In this document: piece after piece, positions 1-11,417 of the stretch | How positions within the stretch are numbered: the first letter of the stretch is position 1 | Layout of the letters: every line of letters begins with the position of its first letter | Assembly (NCBI RefSeq): GCF_037975245.1 | Contig: NC_092582.1 | Location: forward strand, 6,488,001 to 6,552,000 | Length of the DNA: 64,000 nt | DNA from: Apostichopus japonicus | Lineage: Eukaryota; Echinodermata; Holothuroidea; Aspidochirotida; Stichopodidae | Reading direction: 5' to 3' | Translations under genes and position numbers: made by a program | The notes under the pieces: model-generated | The model's database searches: none | What the model was told of the DNA's origin: nothing | Seen by the model: only the letters and a program-made list of their open reading frames with translations

Positions 1-875
1 TTGTAGCAACAAGCAGAACACTTCACTTGCAAGCAACTGAAAGTTAACTTTTTCAAAGCCCGGCACACAGTTTGGGGCAAGTCTTCATTGCCTAATTTGC
101 CTTTAAACGTAGAGTCTGCAGGTAACTAACCCTTGACATCAATCATGCCCCTCAGATTTCATGCAAAAATAAAATATTATCACCTAAGGCTTAAGATAAG
201 GTAGGACTACTGTACATATTTTATTTATGATGACTTTAGTTTAACCACTGACTACTTACTGTAGTTAAATTTAGTTAGGTCCCTAGAGTCTAAACTTAGT
301 AAATGTTACTCTATGCCTACACAATAAGCAGTAATTTACCTTCCCAATCCCACTACATTTAGTCACTTACTGTACCTGTTGAGGAATTCCTTAGCACAGG
401 GTAAGGAATATCTGCATGTAGCCTACGCTACCTTACTTAGGCCTAGTCTACCGCCTACCGGTAGGCCTAACGTTGGCCAAAGTGCAAGGTTTGCTTTGAG
501 TCTACTGACGTAGTCTAGGCCCGTTAGTGTTAATACTTAGCTACTGTAACCTAAGTTAGGCCTAACCCATTTTCGTGTTAGCCTAAATCGGCTTGAACTT
601 GGAACTAGCAAATTATGCGACTCTGTATCAGAAAATTGTACAACCTGAATCAGACAATGTATCACTTGCTTATCGACGTAAACTAAGCCACTTGTTGTGT
701 TGACATTCTTTGATTGAAATTAACTGCTATTTTTCTGTCAGCCTTTCAGATTCATGTCACTATTTGTAACACGTAAAGTTCGATCGGAAGTTGTTTATGT
801 TGTGTACTTCTGTAGGGCCGAGTGTAAAGCCTGGAGAGCGATAAAAGCACGTATGTCTGTGTGCGTAGGCACCAC
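1..875. other. Non-coding sequence rich in AGGCCTA-type palindromes
   Basis: I see no gene here. Between about 410 and 575 the short palindrome TAGGCCTA and close variants recur several times (near 438, 470, 516 and 560), and the same word recurs near 1615, 18726, 18770 and 19000. It looks like low-complexity or old repeat sequence; no function can be assigned from sequence alone. Confidence 0.4.
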
Positions 876-1879
876 TATGGAACGCCAAAAGGACCACAGT
901 GACATGTACTACTACTAATTCGAAGTGTAATAATACTAATTTGAAGTGTACTACATCTAAAATGTCGCGCACTACTACTAATTCGAAGTGTACTACATCT
1001 AAAAAGTCACGTACTACTACTAAATTGGAGAGATAGCGCTATTCACAATCTTTCCGATACCATGTCATCGAGTTGCGCATCTGCATTAAAATAACGATGA
1101 AGAAAACATATTCTTTAATACTCTGTTGATTCAAATGTCTATTTTACAGTTTATACCTTTAAGGTCTGTGGCCAATATAGAAAATAGCATATAGTTTGGC
1201 ACAGCTGGGGAATCAAAAGCATTCTTGACATTTCAATGACGGGTAAATTGCTGCTTGTGAATAATAATGTGTATAACAATTTTAAGAGTTAAAAACTGAA
1301 GCTACATTAAGCACATTCTTGGGGATCGATGGTTCCACCTGCTGGGGCTTCGAAAACTTGTTGCTTTGCCACCACTGGATTTTATTTTTGTGATGCCCAA
1401 TGGTCACAGACAATGGTGATTATAGTATTAGTAATGAAGGCAAGGAGAAGGGGAACATTCAGGAAGACTGACACGTACATATATACTCCTAATCCTACGC
1501 ATACTAAGCTCTGCATATACACACATTACTGTGCCAAAATCTAAATTTAAACGGTAACGTATATTTGGGCTCTTAAGTTATGCTCGGAATTAATCCATGA
1601 CCTAGTACTTTAGTAGGCCTATATTCAGGCCATTTGTAGAACACCTAAAATGCATACGGTACTAGACCTGTATATAATTTAAACAAGTAGCAGTTTTGGA
1701 ATATCATTTAAATTATACACTATATCCTAGCCGCAGCCTGGTCTAGCATATAGAAAAAGTCTAGGAAGCCTAACTTTAGCTCATTAACAGTAGCACCTCA
1801 CCGGTCTTTTATGAATGTAAAGCATCATTTTGCGTTTGGGCGCCGTTTTCTATTTTTTTGACATGTCCATCGAGTTTTT

Positions 1880-1882
<3 letters not shown>

Positions 1883-1952
<70 letters not shown>
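1883..1952. repeat. (TA)n microsatellite
   Basis: An uninterrupted TA dinucleotide run of about 70 bp. It is preceded by a 20-bp unit (1863–1882, starting ATGTCCATCGAG) that is repeated exactly between this and the next TA run, so unit plus TA tract is itself a tandem duplication. Confidence 0.95.
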
Positions 1953-1956
<4 letters not shown>

Positions 1957-1967
1957 ATCGAGTTTTT

Positions 1968-1970
<3 letters not shown>

Positions 1971-2058
<88 letters not shown>
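1971..2058. repeat. (TA)n microsatellite
   Basis: The second uninterrupted TA run, about 88 bp, directly after the second copy of the 20-bp unit. It abuts the left arm of the 2059–2526 hairpin. Confidence 0.95.
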
Positions 2059-2066
<8 letters not shown>

Positions 2067-2259
2067 CTTCAATACTCTGTTGATTCAAATGTCTATTTTA
2101 CAGTTTATACCTTTAAGGTCTGTGGCAAATATAGGAAATGGCATAAAGTTAGGCACAGCTGGGGAATCAAAAGCATTCTTGACATTTCAATGACGGGGAA
2201 ATTGCTGCTTGTGAATAATAGTGTGTATAACAATTTTAAGAGTTAAAAACTGGTGTATT

Positions 2260-2325
<66 letters not shown>

Positions 2326-2526
2326 AATACACCAGTTTTTAACTCTTAAAATTGTTATACACACTATTATTCACAAGCAGCAATTTCCCCGTCATTGAAA
2401 TGTCAAGAATGCTTTTGATTCCCCAGCTGTGCCTAACTTTATGCCATTTCCTATATTTGCCACAGACCTTAAAGGTATAAACTGTAAAATAGACATTTGA
2501 ATCAACAGAGTATTGAAGAATGTTTT
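2059..2526. repeat. Essentially perfect ~200-bp hairpin around a (TA)n loop
   Basis: The left arm (2059–2261) and right arm (2323–2526) are exact reverse complements as far as I can read by eye, with a pure TA tract as the loop. Such identity, beside a clearly diverged third copy at 1110–1298, means either very recent duplication or gene conversion, or an assembly fold-back at the TA tract. Confidence 0.8.
2262..2322. repeat. (TA)n loop of the hairpin
   Basis: About 61 bp of pure TA between the two hairpin arms. It is self-complementary, so the hairpin could extend through it. Confidence 0.9.
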
Positions 2527-3379
2527 CTTCATCATTATTATATTGCAGATGCGCAACTCGATGACATGGTATCGGAAAGATTGTGAATAGCGCCATCTCT
2601 CCAATTTAGTAGTAGTACGTGACTTTTTAGATGTAGTACACTTCGAATTAGTAGTAGTGCGCGACATTTTAGATGTAGTACACTTCAAATTAGTATTATT
2701 ACACTTCGAATTAGTAGAAGTATGCGACATTTTTGATGTAGTACACTTCGAATTAGTAGTAGTACGCGACATTTTACATGTATTACACTTCAAATTAGTA
2801 GTAGTACACTTCGAATTAGTAGTAGTACATGTCAAATTAGTAGTGGTACATGTCACTGTGGTCCTTTTGGCGTTCCATACACCACAACCGTATTTTTCTG
2901 CTTGTGTGTCGGGGCGGGTGGTGGCGGGGAACAGCCCTGATCCAGCTCCTGCAGGTAAGCCCCCAAAAATCGAAACAAGTTGTACAATAGATAACTATAA
3001 CTTACAAGCAGAGTAAGGGAAAAGAAGAATTTTCAAATTCGAAGAATTTACAGAAAAAAAATGTCATTTACGACTGCACTGACTCGAGGCTCCCAGCTAG
3101 TATAGCTGGCTATAGCGCTAACAAGCACTATAGGCTAGTACGCAAATCCCAACTAGGACCAAAATCTCTCATTGACTCTGCACGAATAACTTGTCACGAA
3201 CGACTTTATTCATTGTACGTGTATTCAGTATATGCTGGTCAGGGTGATAAGTAGGTCACTCGTCGTGACTGACAACTTGTGCGTTTTTTCTGGAAGCGTC
3301 GAGAAATGATGGCGCTATTCGGTATTAACGAGTGCAAATTTCCAGAACATACGGGAAGTAATTTTTAGCAGGTGACCGG

Positions 3380-4170
3380 ATATCGTCGACCAATGAACGA
3401 TGCACTATCAGTCGTATCTTCGAGACATGGATGATTCTCGATGTTTTTCCGTCAGGATTCCTGGAAAAGAACTTTCGGGAGATTAAACCCGGCTATATAT
3501 AAGAAGAGATATTTTCGGTGATGAGGAGTTTAGTTCAGAGTTTTCCGATCTATTGTAAAAAGAAATTCATCTGAGATAAAAGATTAATAATCGAGGGGAC
3601 GGACGGAGGAACCGGTGGACTGTTTGTTTATTAGATTGGTGCGTCGTTTAACCGGGACAGGCGTGACTTCGGCAGAGTTTTTCGGAGTTCACCCAGGAGG
3701 AAGCCATCCTTGGGATACAAACGTTGAGTCGAATTGGACCAGCGGGGAACGGTTTTGCTCCTGACCAAGTCACGGGATACCAGCCTACGAGGGAGAATCC
3801 CGACATCGTTGCTGGTGACGCAAGGAGGTCAGAACAGCTACGAAAGGAACCGAGAGCCGGCACGCGCCGCGTAAGATAAGTTAAGTAATCTTTCAAAAAT
3901 TTAACGGCCGTATAATATTGTAAAATCTGTCTGTAATATTCCAAATTTCTAGTACCAATAATCCTTGTACAAATCAGTAGAGATCGTATCATTGTAAATA
4001 TATCGTTTTTGTTAACTTTCAGAAACATCTCAGTAGTCTTTTGGTCCTTTGAGTTTACTTCCCTGAATCTGTCTAAAATTTTATTTTTATCGGCCTTGAA
4101 GGCCAAAGGAAAAACCCGGGGTCGCAACAGAGGGGGCGCTAGAAGGTGCCATTTTGTTTTACCCCACGGA
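3380..4170 (+). repeat. Possible solo-LTR-like sequence
   Basis: A non-coding GC-balanced block has a TATA box (GGCTATATATAAG near 3491), followed by about 600 bp with no long frame and ending in a G/C-rich stretch near 4120–4150. A promoter in the middle of a non-coding block resembles a retrotransposon LTR. I could not find clear TG…CA ends, a target duplication, a primer-binding site or polymerase sequence, so this is tentative. It could equally be an ordinary promoter region without a visible gene. Confidence 0.25.
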
Positions 4171-4198
4171 AGTTGTGACATAACTAATCTGAAAAAAA

Positions 4199-4650
4199 TA
4201 CTAGTCCGTGATCACTTAGGTTGACAAAGTCCCCCCCCCCCCAACGGGTATACTACGCAAAATATCCTGTCGCTCCAAAATTCATACAGTTAGAAAGTGT
4301 ATAAGAAATTGATTACACCCCCTTCACTGGGCTAATTCCCTTGTTTTATATAGGGGCAAGGGGGTCGTTAAGCAATTGTCAACTTTGCCAATTTTACACC
4401 CATTGACTTTACACGTAAAACGATACTCAAAAGAAACTATAAGTCCGTGATCACTGAGAGGTTGACAAAGTTCCCACCCCAACGGGAAAAGCACGACATC
4501 CATATGTCGCTCCCAAATTCATACAACGTTTTGAGGGTTATCACAACCCCTGCATTGGGCCAATTCCTTTGTTTTATAGGGGCAAGGGGGTCGTGCAGGA
4601 AGTCAACTTTGATCCGTGATCACTGAGAGGTATAACAAATTCTTGCCCCC
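4199..4650 (+). repeat. Dispersed repeat in tandem: TCCGTGATCAC family
   Basis: The words TCCGTGATCAC, GTTGACAAAGT, a C-run, CCAATTC and GGGGCAAGGGGGTCGT recur in the same order. There are about two full units (4199–4440, 4441–4615) and the start of a third (4616–4650). A reverse-complement copy lies at 18195–18410, so this is an interspersed family. No coding capacity is visible. Confidence 0.75.
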
Positions 4651-5458
4651 CCCCCAATCCTCATGACCAAAAAACAACGCAAAACCCATGAGCAATACTC
4701 GAAATGTTAAAGTTTAATCACAAAAGTTCTTAAATAAACGAAAAATGATCTGAAAATGATTTTTTTTAATTAACTTTATATAGGGCCTACGTAGTAAACA
4801 CAGTTGACTGAAACGTTGCCTAGCTGTAGGTCCCCCATATATCATTTGATGAAGCATGCATTTGGCATCATCCCACTTGATATATGTATTATCCAACTTT
4901 TGGAGGGTATCATCGGAGCCACCCGATTCATTGTCGCCTACTGGTGAAGCAATTTAAAACAAACATAAAAACTATGGCATTGAAAACTTAATGCTTGTTC
5001 AAGTCCCATTTTAGGAAAAGTGACCTTTTATTGTCACATTAAGAATGTTTGATATTGAACTTTACATTTATTACGCCCTCGATTGGTACCGCTTGAGAAT
5101 TATTATTAAGAAGCTAGCTTAATTATTTTCCTTCCTACTTTCTTGAAGTATAAGCCGTGTCCCTTCGGCCTTTCTACTATCTAAACCTACTTTTGCATGT
5201 GCCATCTCGTGTAACAGTGTTTCATACAACGATATTGGTGATTTATGAAAAAAATCAAAACCATCTGCACTGTCTGTATGGACTATTGTTAATCCCAGAA
5301 TATTGCATATGCTTAATTCTCTGGTTGCTTTTCTAAAACAGCTAATGTTTCATTTGCATCGGGAAAAGTATATTGTTAAAAGCAATTCGATCAACAAAGT
5401 TATAAAGTTGTACAGCCACAGCAACTCACTTGTGTATGCCGTAACGGTTCTTGAATGT
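4651..5458. other. Non-coding stretch, no gene recognised
   Basis: AT-rich sequence with only short, low-complexity frames on either strand. I see no repeat family, splice pattern or conserved motif that I can name. Confidence 0.4.
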
Positions 5459-6337
5459 CTTGGAATCAGTGCCAGATTTACGGCGGGGCCCGCCGTGCCC
5501 AGGCCTCGGGCCCCCAACATTTAGGGGCCCCACATTTGGGTGTCAAAAAATGGAGGCATTAGATGCCTTTCCGTCCGTCCGTCAATGGTCAACATGTAAA
5601 ATACGGACCTTTGTTCGAAACTCCACACTGAACAAAAGTTGTCTTTCCATATATACACGGGGCCTATATCAGGATGCATGGTCTTTATTCTACGGCATTT
5701 GCGTAACACGTCGAAATCCTACTCAGGATTTACTTGGCACTCATGGTATCGAATTGTAGCGGTGAGCGATCGTTTTCTCGACTCAAGCTGATACAGAGTC
5801 CCCTCCCGTTCAGCGATGGGCCAATCTAGGCTCGTCAATCTCAGCATCCTTGCTGTGGAACCCGGCGTTCTCAAAACCATCGACGTCGATGACAGCATCA
5901 GTCAGTTTGCTAAAGACAAGGCCCATTCCATGATGGGTTCAAAGTTCAACTGAAACAGAAGTAATAAAATTTCCCCCATTAGACACTTGGGAAGGGGAAA
6001 GTTTGCGGGAATATATTTCTCATACGGAAAACGGTATATTGATTCCTGGAGGGGTATTAGAAAAAACAATGTAAAAACCAAAAAACAACAACATTTACAT
6101 ATTAATTGTGACAATAGTCAGTTTCCAGAACATGAGATTTCAAACTTGAAATGTCTATGGATGCAACTTGCAAGGCCTGGGAAGTGCCATTTCTAGCGAT
6201 CTGGGAAGCAACTTCTGCCAACATTTTCGTGCACGCTATGGTGGTGCTCCGCTTAGATAGTAGGCCTAATCGTTAAAAGGCCCCAAACTATTCTGGACCG
6301 GGGCCCCCCACAAGCTAAATCCGGCCCAGCTTGGAAT
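5459..6337 (+). mobile_element. Decayed hAT transposon with 8-bp target duplication
   Basis: The element spans 5467–6329 (863 bp) and is flanked by the 8-bp direct repeat CTTGGAAT (5459–5466 and 6330–6337), the size expected for hAT insertions. Its ends are imperfect inverted repeats: left CAGTGCCAGATTTA, right (reverse complement) CTGGGCCGGATTTA. A remnant of a hAT transposase C-terminus is readable at 5772–5953. Near the right end (6165–6260, minus) it carries the GC-hairpin core module found in four other places of this window. It is internally deleted and not autonomous. Confidence 0.85.
5772..5953 (+). pseudogene. hAT transposase C-terminal fragment
   Basis: In two frames joined by a shift near 5812 the sequence reads a dimerisation-region-like block: FSRLKLIQSPL, then SRLVNLSILAVEPGVLKTID, then a segment with DDSISQFAKDKAHSM before a TGA. 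hAT transposases of the ZMYM/hATm type typically end with a 'RL..LAILSIE…D.D..I..FA..KAR' block, which this matches in order and spacing. The N-terminal zinc finger and the catalytic region are absent. The assignment is from remembered motifs. Confidence 0.7.
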
Positions 6338-6535
6338 GATCGAAAGTTACCCATTCTTTCTTTACTTGCCTTTACCTTTCGCTTACTAAACCTTCTCTGA
6401 CAAAAAGAGCAATAAAGCTCACGTCTTGGTATATCCGTCGTACGCAGGCTTCGTGAAACCATTCCTTACGAATTGCACACAGTGCCATTGTATTGCCGTT
6501 ATCTGCACTCCTGCACGTGCAAACTATTCCTTCTG

Positions 6536-7406
6536 TCAATATCTGTATATATTATAATCGAAAGCTCGAATACCGAAAGGTAACATTTGCAAATCAATCA
6601 GGTTATTAATTAACTCTTGCCACATGGTATACCCTCGTCATGGTGCATCATAGTTGGGTCTTCACCAGCGCAAAGGGTAGATGCAAAAGCAAGTTCAAAC
6701 ACACCACATGAAGAACCGTCAGTCTGCTGTGTACCATTCATAACGTGGATAAATAATTCCGATTCCTTGGTTTGCAAGAGGCATGCCCGCGGCTTTAACT
6801 ATGTCGAGTGGGTATGACTTTCTGTAAGATACATAACTATCAAACAATTCAGGCTTACGTTTGGCCCTGTCATACCGATACTACTTAGCACAACCCAATG
6901 AGAAATAGTCATGTTAACCACCTGAACAAATTCACCAGATTCAGGAACGAAACCAGTATATTGTATAAGCAAAGTATTTTGCAACCCCCTAACACCTGAT
7001 GAATTCTTCAATATGTTTTGTCCTGCATTTATTATGAGATCATTTCACCATTTCCTTTCGAGAAGTATCGTCCTTTCATTTTCAGTAAGTTGTAAGTGTG
7101 ATAACCACATGGCAGGCTTATTCCTCTTTGTTTTTCTTGCTTTCTGCGGCTTTGGCGAATTAGGCTCTCCTCTCCCTGTGTCGCCTCTACCCGTGTTAGT
7201 GTGTTTCTGATTTCGGTGGATTAGTTTCCCGACTTTTATCACCCTCTTGGTTCTTATAGAAGTATGATATTTCCCTCCAGGTTTTGATGGATTTGCGAAA
7301 TTTATTCCTACTTTACCCAAATGGTCGAATTTCACTGGCTTTGCCATATCTTTTGTAGCTGAAGCTGATTCTTTTCTCTGTTTCGCAGGTCCAATATAGC
7401 CCACAT
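6536..7406 (-). pseudogene. Ulp1/C48-like cysteine peptidase segment
   Basis: The catalytic order of a C48 (SUMO-protease-like) fold is visible in three frames: the N-terminal block ERKW-(stop)-NDLIINAGQNIL, then HWVVLSSIG (catalytic His), ELFDSYV (Asp), and QQTDGSSCGVFELAFA (Gln…Cys), followed by a tail containing LPFGIRAF. The family normally has WLND in the first block; here the Leu codon is TGA. Frameshifts fall between His and Asp, between Asp and Gln/Cys, and before the tail. All key residues are still legible, so decay is recent compared with the family's age. Confidence 0.8.
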
Positions 7407-7439
7407 CTGGAAAAGAAGAAATACTCTACTGGTGACTTC

Positions 7440-8756
7440 TGATTCAATAAATAATTGTTTTTATTCATTTCACTGTGCAGCTGTTCTTGTGCTTGGGTGT
7501 TATAACTTTGCCGAATAACTGTGGAACAAACTGTACTCTGCGTTAAATTTCAAATTCACACCGAGTATTTCTTTCATGCAGTCTGTCAAAAAGGCAATAG
7601 TGTTCATTGGAACCAGTCACGGGGTGAACATGTCCAGTTGTGTCATGGAGAGGCTTTTGCTCTACAAGCCAAGGCAAGTTTTTGACAAAATTACCCCGTC
7701 TCAATCAGCCTCATAAAGCCTGATGAGTGTTCAGCAAGCATCCCATTGTGTGGGTGAAACATTTCTAAAAACCTTTTGTTCGTTCCCATGTGCAACAACC
7801 ATATTAGCCGTGTCAACGATCACAATATTTGGAACATATTTCATCGATTGAACAAAACCAACAACATCACGAGGACTTTCTGCTCGCAGTAAAAGGTTGG
7901 CAGCATATACACAATACCATGTGGGCAAACCATAGAAGCCCATCCACCGGTGGAACCCTGTAATTTTGAAAAGAATTTGTCAAATTTAGTGCTATATTTT
8001 GTAATTGTGTCTCGTATGTTCTTATGATGTGATTGTCTAGTTTTGTCATTTTGGCAACCCCTCTTATTCCAACGTCTCTTCCCACTGTCCTGATGTAAGG
8101 AATATCACTTCCATGCAGAATTTCAATCAGCCGTTCCTGTGTCGGTGAATTCAAGGCATTCGCTCTCAAGTAATCCGCTTCCCCTGTGGATTTTCCTGTA
8201 TTCAGTGTTCAAAATGAGTTTATCCCTCCTTGTGCTGTTCCCAATGTATGGTGACCAATATGTGTATGATGGTATAATGTCGTATGGGTTTACTCGAGGT
8301 TGGCCCAATAAGCATGTAGCCAACAGGTTCTTTTCAACGTCACCCAAAAATTTCTCGCAATCAATTGACTGTGTCGCTCTGTTCTGATTCATCTGGCAGC
8401 TCTAAATTTAACACATCACACCTAAATGCACCTTTCTTATCAACATCTAAAATAACAACTTCTGAGTGATAGTCACATATAACACAATTGAAATGGTAAA
8501 ACTTTGTACACAGGCCCTGAAAATGCAGGAAGCTATTAATTATATTCTGTGGCCTGATGTAGATACCTAACTGTTTATTCATGAGTTCCGTATGGCTATC
8601 GTACCTCACGCGATTGAACATTCTAGACCATTCTCCAGTCTATCTAACATTTCTGATGAAATAAAGAAAACGTCATTGTAGTTATGCACACCCTCATCAT
8701 ACACCTGATACCTAGATGGCAACTGACACTCTGTACAAATTTTACAGTATGTTACT
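7440..8756 (-). pseudogene. HMGXB3/KDZ-like core, 3' half
   Basis: Minus-strand blocks in order: YCKICTECQLPSRYQ…DEGVHN, then (shifted) CVICDYHSEVVILDVDKKGAF, then a block with CEKFLGDVEKNLLA, then SFQNYRVPPVDG (shift) GLPTWYCVYAANLLLRAESP, NIVIVDTANMVVAHGN, and finally HPVTGSNEHYCLFDRLHERN (another shift) at 7560–7680. Spacing and motifs fit the cysteine-rich, transposase-derived core of HMGXB3-like proteins. No single frame runs through. Confidence 0.7.
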
Positions 8757-9367
8757 ATAGTCAGGCGCGAATCCAGGATTTTCTAACCCGGGGGGCGCGA
8801 ATTACTATCTAAGCGGAGCGCCACCATCGGTTGGCGCGAAGCGTACAAGAAAATTTCTGGTTTTGATACCCCCCAGATCACCGGAAACGGCACTTCTCGG
8901 GCTTGAAATGACCAAAAGTACACTTTTTGCCTGAGAACCAAGTATTTCCTAATAGTTTTTTTTTCATCCATAACCTTTTTGAAGATTGTCAACCCGGCAC
9001 ACGTCATGTTCGACCTGATCGCATCTCCTGTGGGTCTTTGCTTTTGTAGGTGATTCTACGTCGCGGCCCACAATACCCGTCAGCCCCACTTTTCAAGGTT
9101 TTAAGCCCCAAATTTGTTCAGAATTTGAAAATTCACATTTCTCGTGAATAAACTCACTTGAAAACATACCCATAATGTTGTACAAAATTTCATCTATGGA
9201 CAACCAATATAGAAAAACTTCCTTGAACCCCTAACAGACCGGTCAAAATTGCACGAGTAGAGGGAAGTGTGATGCAGAATGTTGGTCATAAATTTTCGAA
9301 AATTCCGACACAGTTAATTTATTGGTGTAGAAATATTAAACCTCTTATAACGGCTATTATAAAACTT

Positions 9368-9408
9368 GGTTGAAGGAAATGAAAAAATAGCAGATATTTC
9401 CTTCAACC
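9368..9408. repeat. Perfect 13-bp stem hairpin
   Basis: GGTTGAAGGAAAT (9368–9380) and its exact reverse complement (9396–9408) are separated by 15 bp. It lies inside the 8762–10953 element; function unknown. Confidence 0.8.
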
Positions 9409-9435
9409 GAACACTACACACATAGGCGTAGGAGG

Positions 9436-9834
9436 CGCGGCGGCAGTGGCGGAGCTAGGGGTATTGGTCAGGAGGGGCGAGAATGGTCTGTAGGGGCGCT
9501 TTCGACACTATCTAAGCGGAGCGCCACCACTGGTTGGCGCGTAGCGCACAGACAATTTTTGAGTAAAGATACTCCCTAGATCGCCGGAAATGACCCTTTC
9601 AGGGCCTGGCTAATTTGCAGATAAACGAAGAATAGGGTGTCATCTCCAAATTACACCAAGAAAATGTGAGAAATGTCAATAAGTAGATGAGAGCGCAATA
9701 AAAAAGTCAATAATCTAGAATAAGTAAAAAGTGGTAAAGAGCTGAAAAAGGCGCCAGCAGTCCATTTGAGTCCGTCAGGGGGGGGGGGGCATCCGCTCCC
9801 CTGACGGTATGGACGCTCCGCCACTGCGCGGCGG
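9436..9834. mobile_element. hAT-type MITE nested in the larger element
   Basis: The element spans 9444–9826 (383 bp) with terminal inverted repeats CAGTGGCGGAGC, flanked by the 8-bp direct repeat CGCGGCGG (9436–9443 and 9827–9834). TIR start CAG and an 8-bp duplication are hAT hallmarks. It carries its own copy of the GC-hairpin core (9508–9610). It has no coding capacity. Confidence 0.9.
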
Positions 9835-10953
9835 GGGTGCAGCCCCTAATTCGCCTTTACTAATGTAAAAGAGAGTTTTGACATAATTGGACCTCCATGC
9901 TTTTTATACATCTACATGAGACATGTCGTTGTTTACATTAGCATCCCGCGGTATACTGCGCAATTTGAACGGACCGTACGGTACATGATTGCATGCGATG
10001 TAATAACCGATGCTTGCTTATATGATATTGACATTGGGAGGTTGAACGCGCGCTTTGCGCGCGAAAATTTTTGGTTATTTTTCAGGCAAGTCGGACAGTT
10101 TTGAGGATTTTCATCCTGGAACGCCATTTCATGCTCACTGATATGATGTGATATCTGCTGTTTGCGTTACAAATTCGAACAGGCGCGTAGCGAGGAATTT
10201 GCCAAGGGAGGGGCGAAGCCTGTAGGCAAATTATCTAAGCGTAGCGCCACCATAGGTTGGCGCGAAGCGTACAAGAAAATTTTGGCCGAAAATGCCTCCC
10301 AGATCGCTGGAAATGGCACTACCCAGGACCATTTGTTAGCGCGAAGCGTACAAGCAAATTTTGGCCGAAAATGTCTCCCAGATCGCTGGAAATGACACTT
10401 CCCAGGCCTTGTAAGTTGCATCTAAGCACTTTCTATTTTGAAATTACTTAGCGATATCATTTAAAAAAATGCTGAATGGGGGGGCGGTCGCCCCCATCCC
10501 AAAATGCGTCATGTTCCCCGACGACACAGTCGAGTTCGAGACCAGCCACAGTTGGTTTCATAGCACAATTCTACACACGCGTTATGATAGACCATATATA
10601 GTATATATAAAGATCATTAGTGAGAGAGGAAAATGGAAACGTCAAAAAAATGGAGTTGTCGGTGTAAGGGGTAGGGTGAGGCACACTTTTACGAAATCAT
10701 TGATCCGTCACTGGCTACCCTTCAGCGCTGTAATGATGTCACTGTTCCTCTTTCTCTTCCCGGTGTCTTCGCGTTTTTCTTTTACTCCCTCCTTTTCTCC
10801 TTCTTCTCTCTTTCTTCTTTTTCTTTTCCCTTCCTTCCTCTGCTCCTCCTCTTTTTCCCCTCTTTTTTTCCTTTTTTCTTCTCTTTTTTTTTCTCTCCTC
10901 TTTTTCTTACCCGGGGGGCGCGCGCCCCAACGCCCCCCCTGGATACGCACCTG

Positions 10954-11417
10954 ATAGTAACTATACCAGTTCGAAGACCTTCCGATGCTAAAATTGTTGC
11001 CTTGTCCGATATCTTGATGGGCTCCGATAGTTCTTTCCCACACTGTGAACAGTGCCTTTCTGTTGGTACAAATTCCAGCGGATATCTACAACCTCTGTTG
11101 ATATAAGCAGGAGAAATAGACCAAGGATATACTTTTGCTTTGTTTGAGGTTATCGCACATAACTTTAATAATATCATCATTTGTTGGGGGATATACAACA
11201 CTGCCAGTTGAAAAATATGTTCCTCTTCCAAATGAAGCCCTGTGTTGTCATAGGTGACAACACAGGGCCCTAGTCGTGCATAGTAGTCGGTGTCCATATC
11301 GTACAATGAAAAGTGCTGGTAACGGCTGCTAGGAAATTTTTCGATCCCTCGCGCACCACGTTCCATTCCCTCCTTACGTAGTTTTCTCAGTTGCTGCAAT
11401 GTAGTATCTGAAATCAT
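10954..11417 (-). pseudogene. HMGXB3/KDZ-like core, 5' half
   Basis: One open frame of about 155 codons leads into the insertion site. It contains PLEFVPTERHCSQCGKELSE and ASEGLRTGIVTI, the segment that in relatives precedes a second cysteine pair and 'RYQEW.DGVHN'. Joining base 10954 to base 8756 keeps the frame and continues directly into that second block. Upstream, a TTTCAG within the first codons could be a splice acceptor. Confidence 0.7.

Larger units (their letters stand above)
876..2879. repeat. Large compound inverted repeat with TA microsatellites
   Basis: The segment 876–1298 recurs as reverse complement at 2333–2879. The left arm is shorter (about 423 versus 547 bp) because it has fewer copies of an internal TAGTAGTA-rich motif. 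A third, partial copy (2059–2261) sits next to the right arm and forms a tight hairpin with it. The outer ends share about 30 bp running into a GGAACGCC-type end, after which similarity stops. Long threonine/serine- and TyrIle-rich frames can be read here, but they are translations of simple repeats. It may be a foldback or MITE-type element; no transposase is visible. Confidence 0.8.
8757..10958. mobile_element. TIR element inserted in the KDZ/C48 gene (5-bp TSD)
   Basis: The element runs 8762–10953 (2192 bp). The ends are 16-bp inverted repeats differing at two positions: left CAGGCGCGAATCCAGG, right (reverse complement) CAGGTGCGTATCCAGG. It is flanked by ATAGT at 8757–8761 and 10954–10958. 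Deleting the element plus one ATAGT rejoins the host reading frame. Inside lie two or three copies of the GC-hairpin core module (8805–8905, 10231–10325, 10338–10410), a second CAGGCGCGTAGCGAGG end at 10190, a pyrimidine-rich tract (10740–10910) and a nested hAT MITE. No transposase is seen, so it is non-autonomous. Confidence 0.85.

Noticed and set aside
2392-2856. 154-codon Thr/Asn/Cys/Lys-rich frame on the minus strand
   Set aside because: It translates the TAGTAG-type repeat and the hairpin arm; it spans two repeat types and has no coding flank.
10469-10954. 161-codon frame ending in Phe/Ser/Leu-rich sequence
   Set aside because: Covers the pyrimidine tract of the 8762–10953 transposon; no homology or start context.
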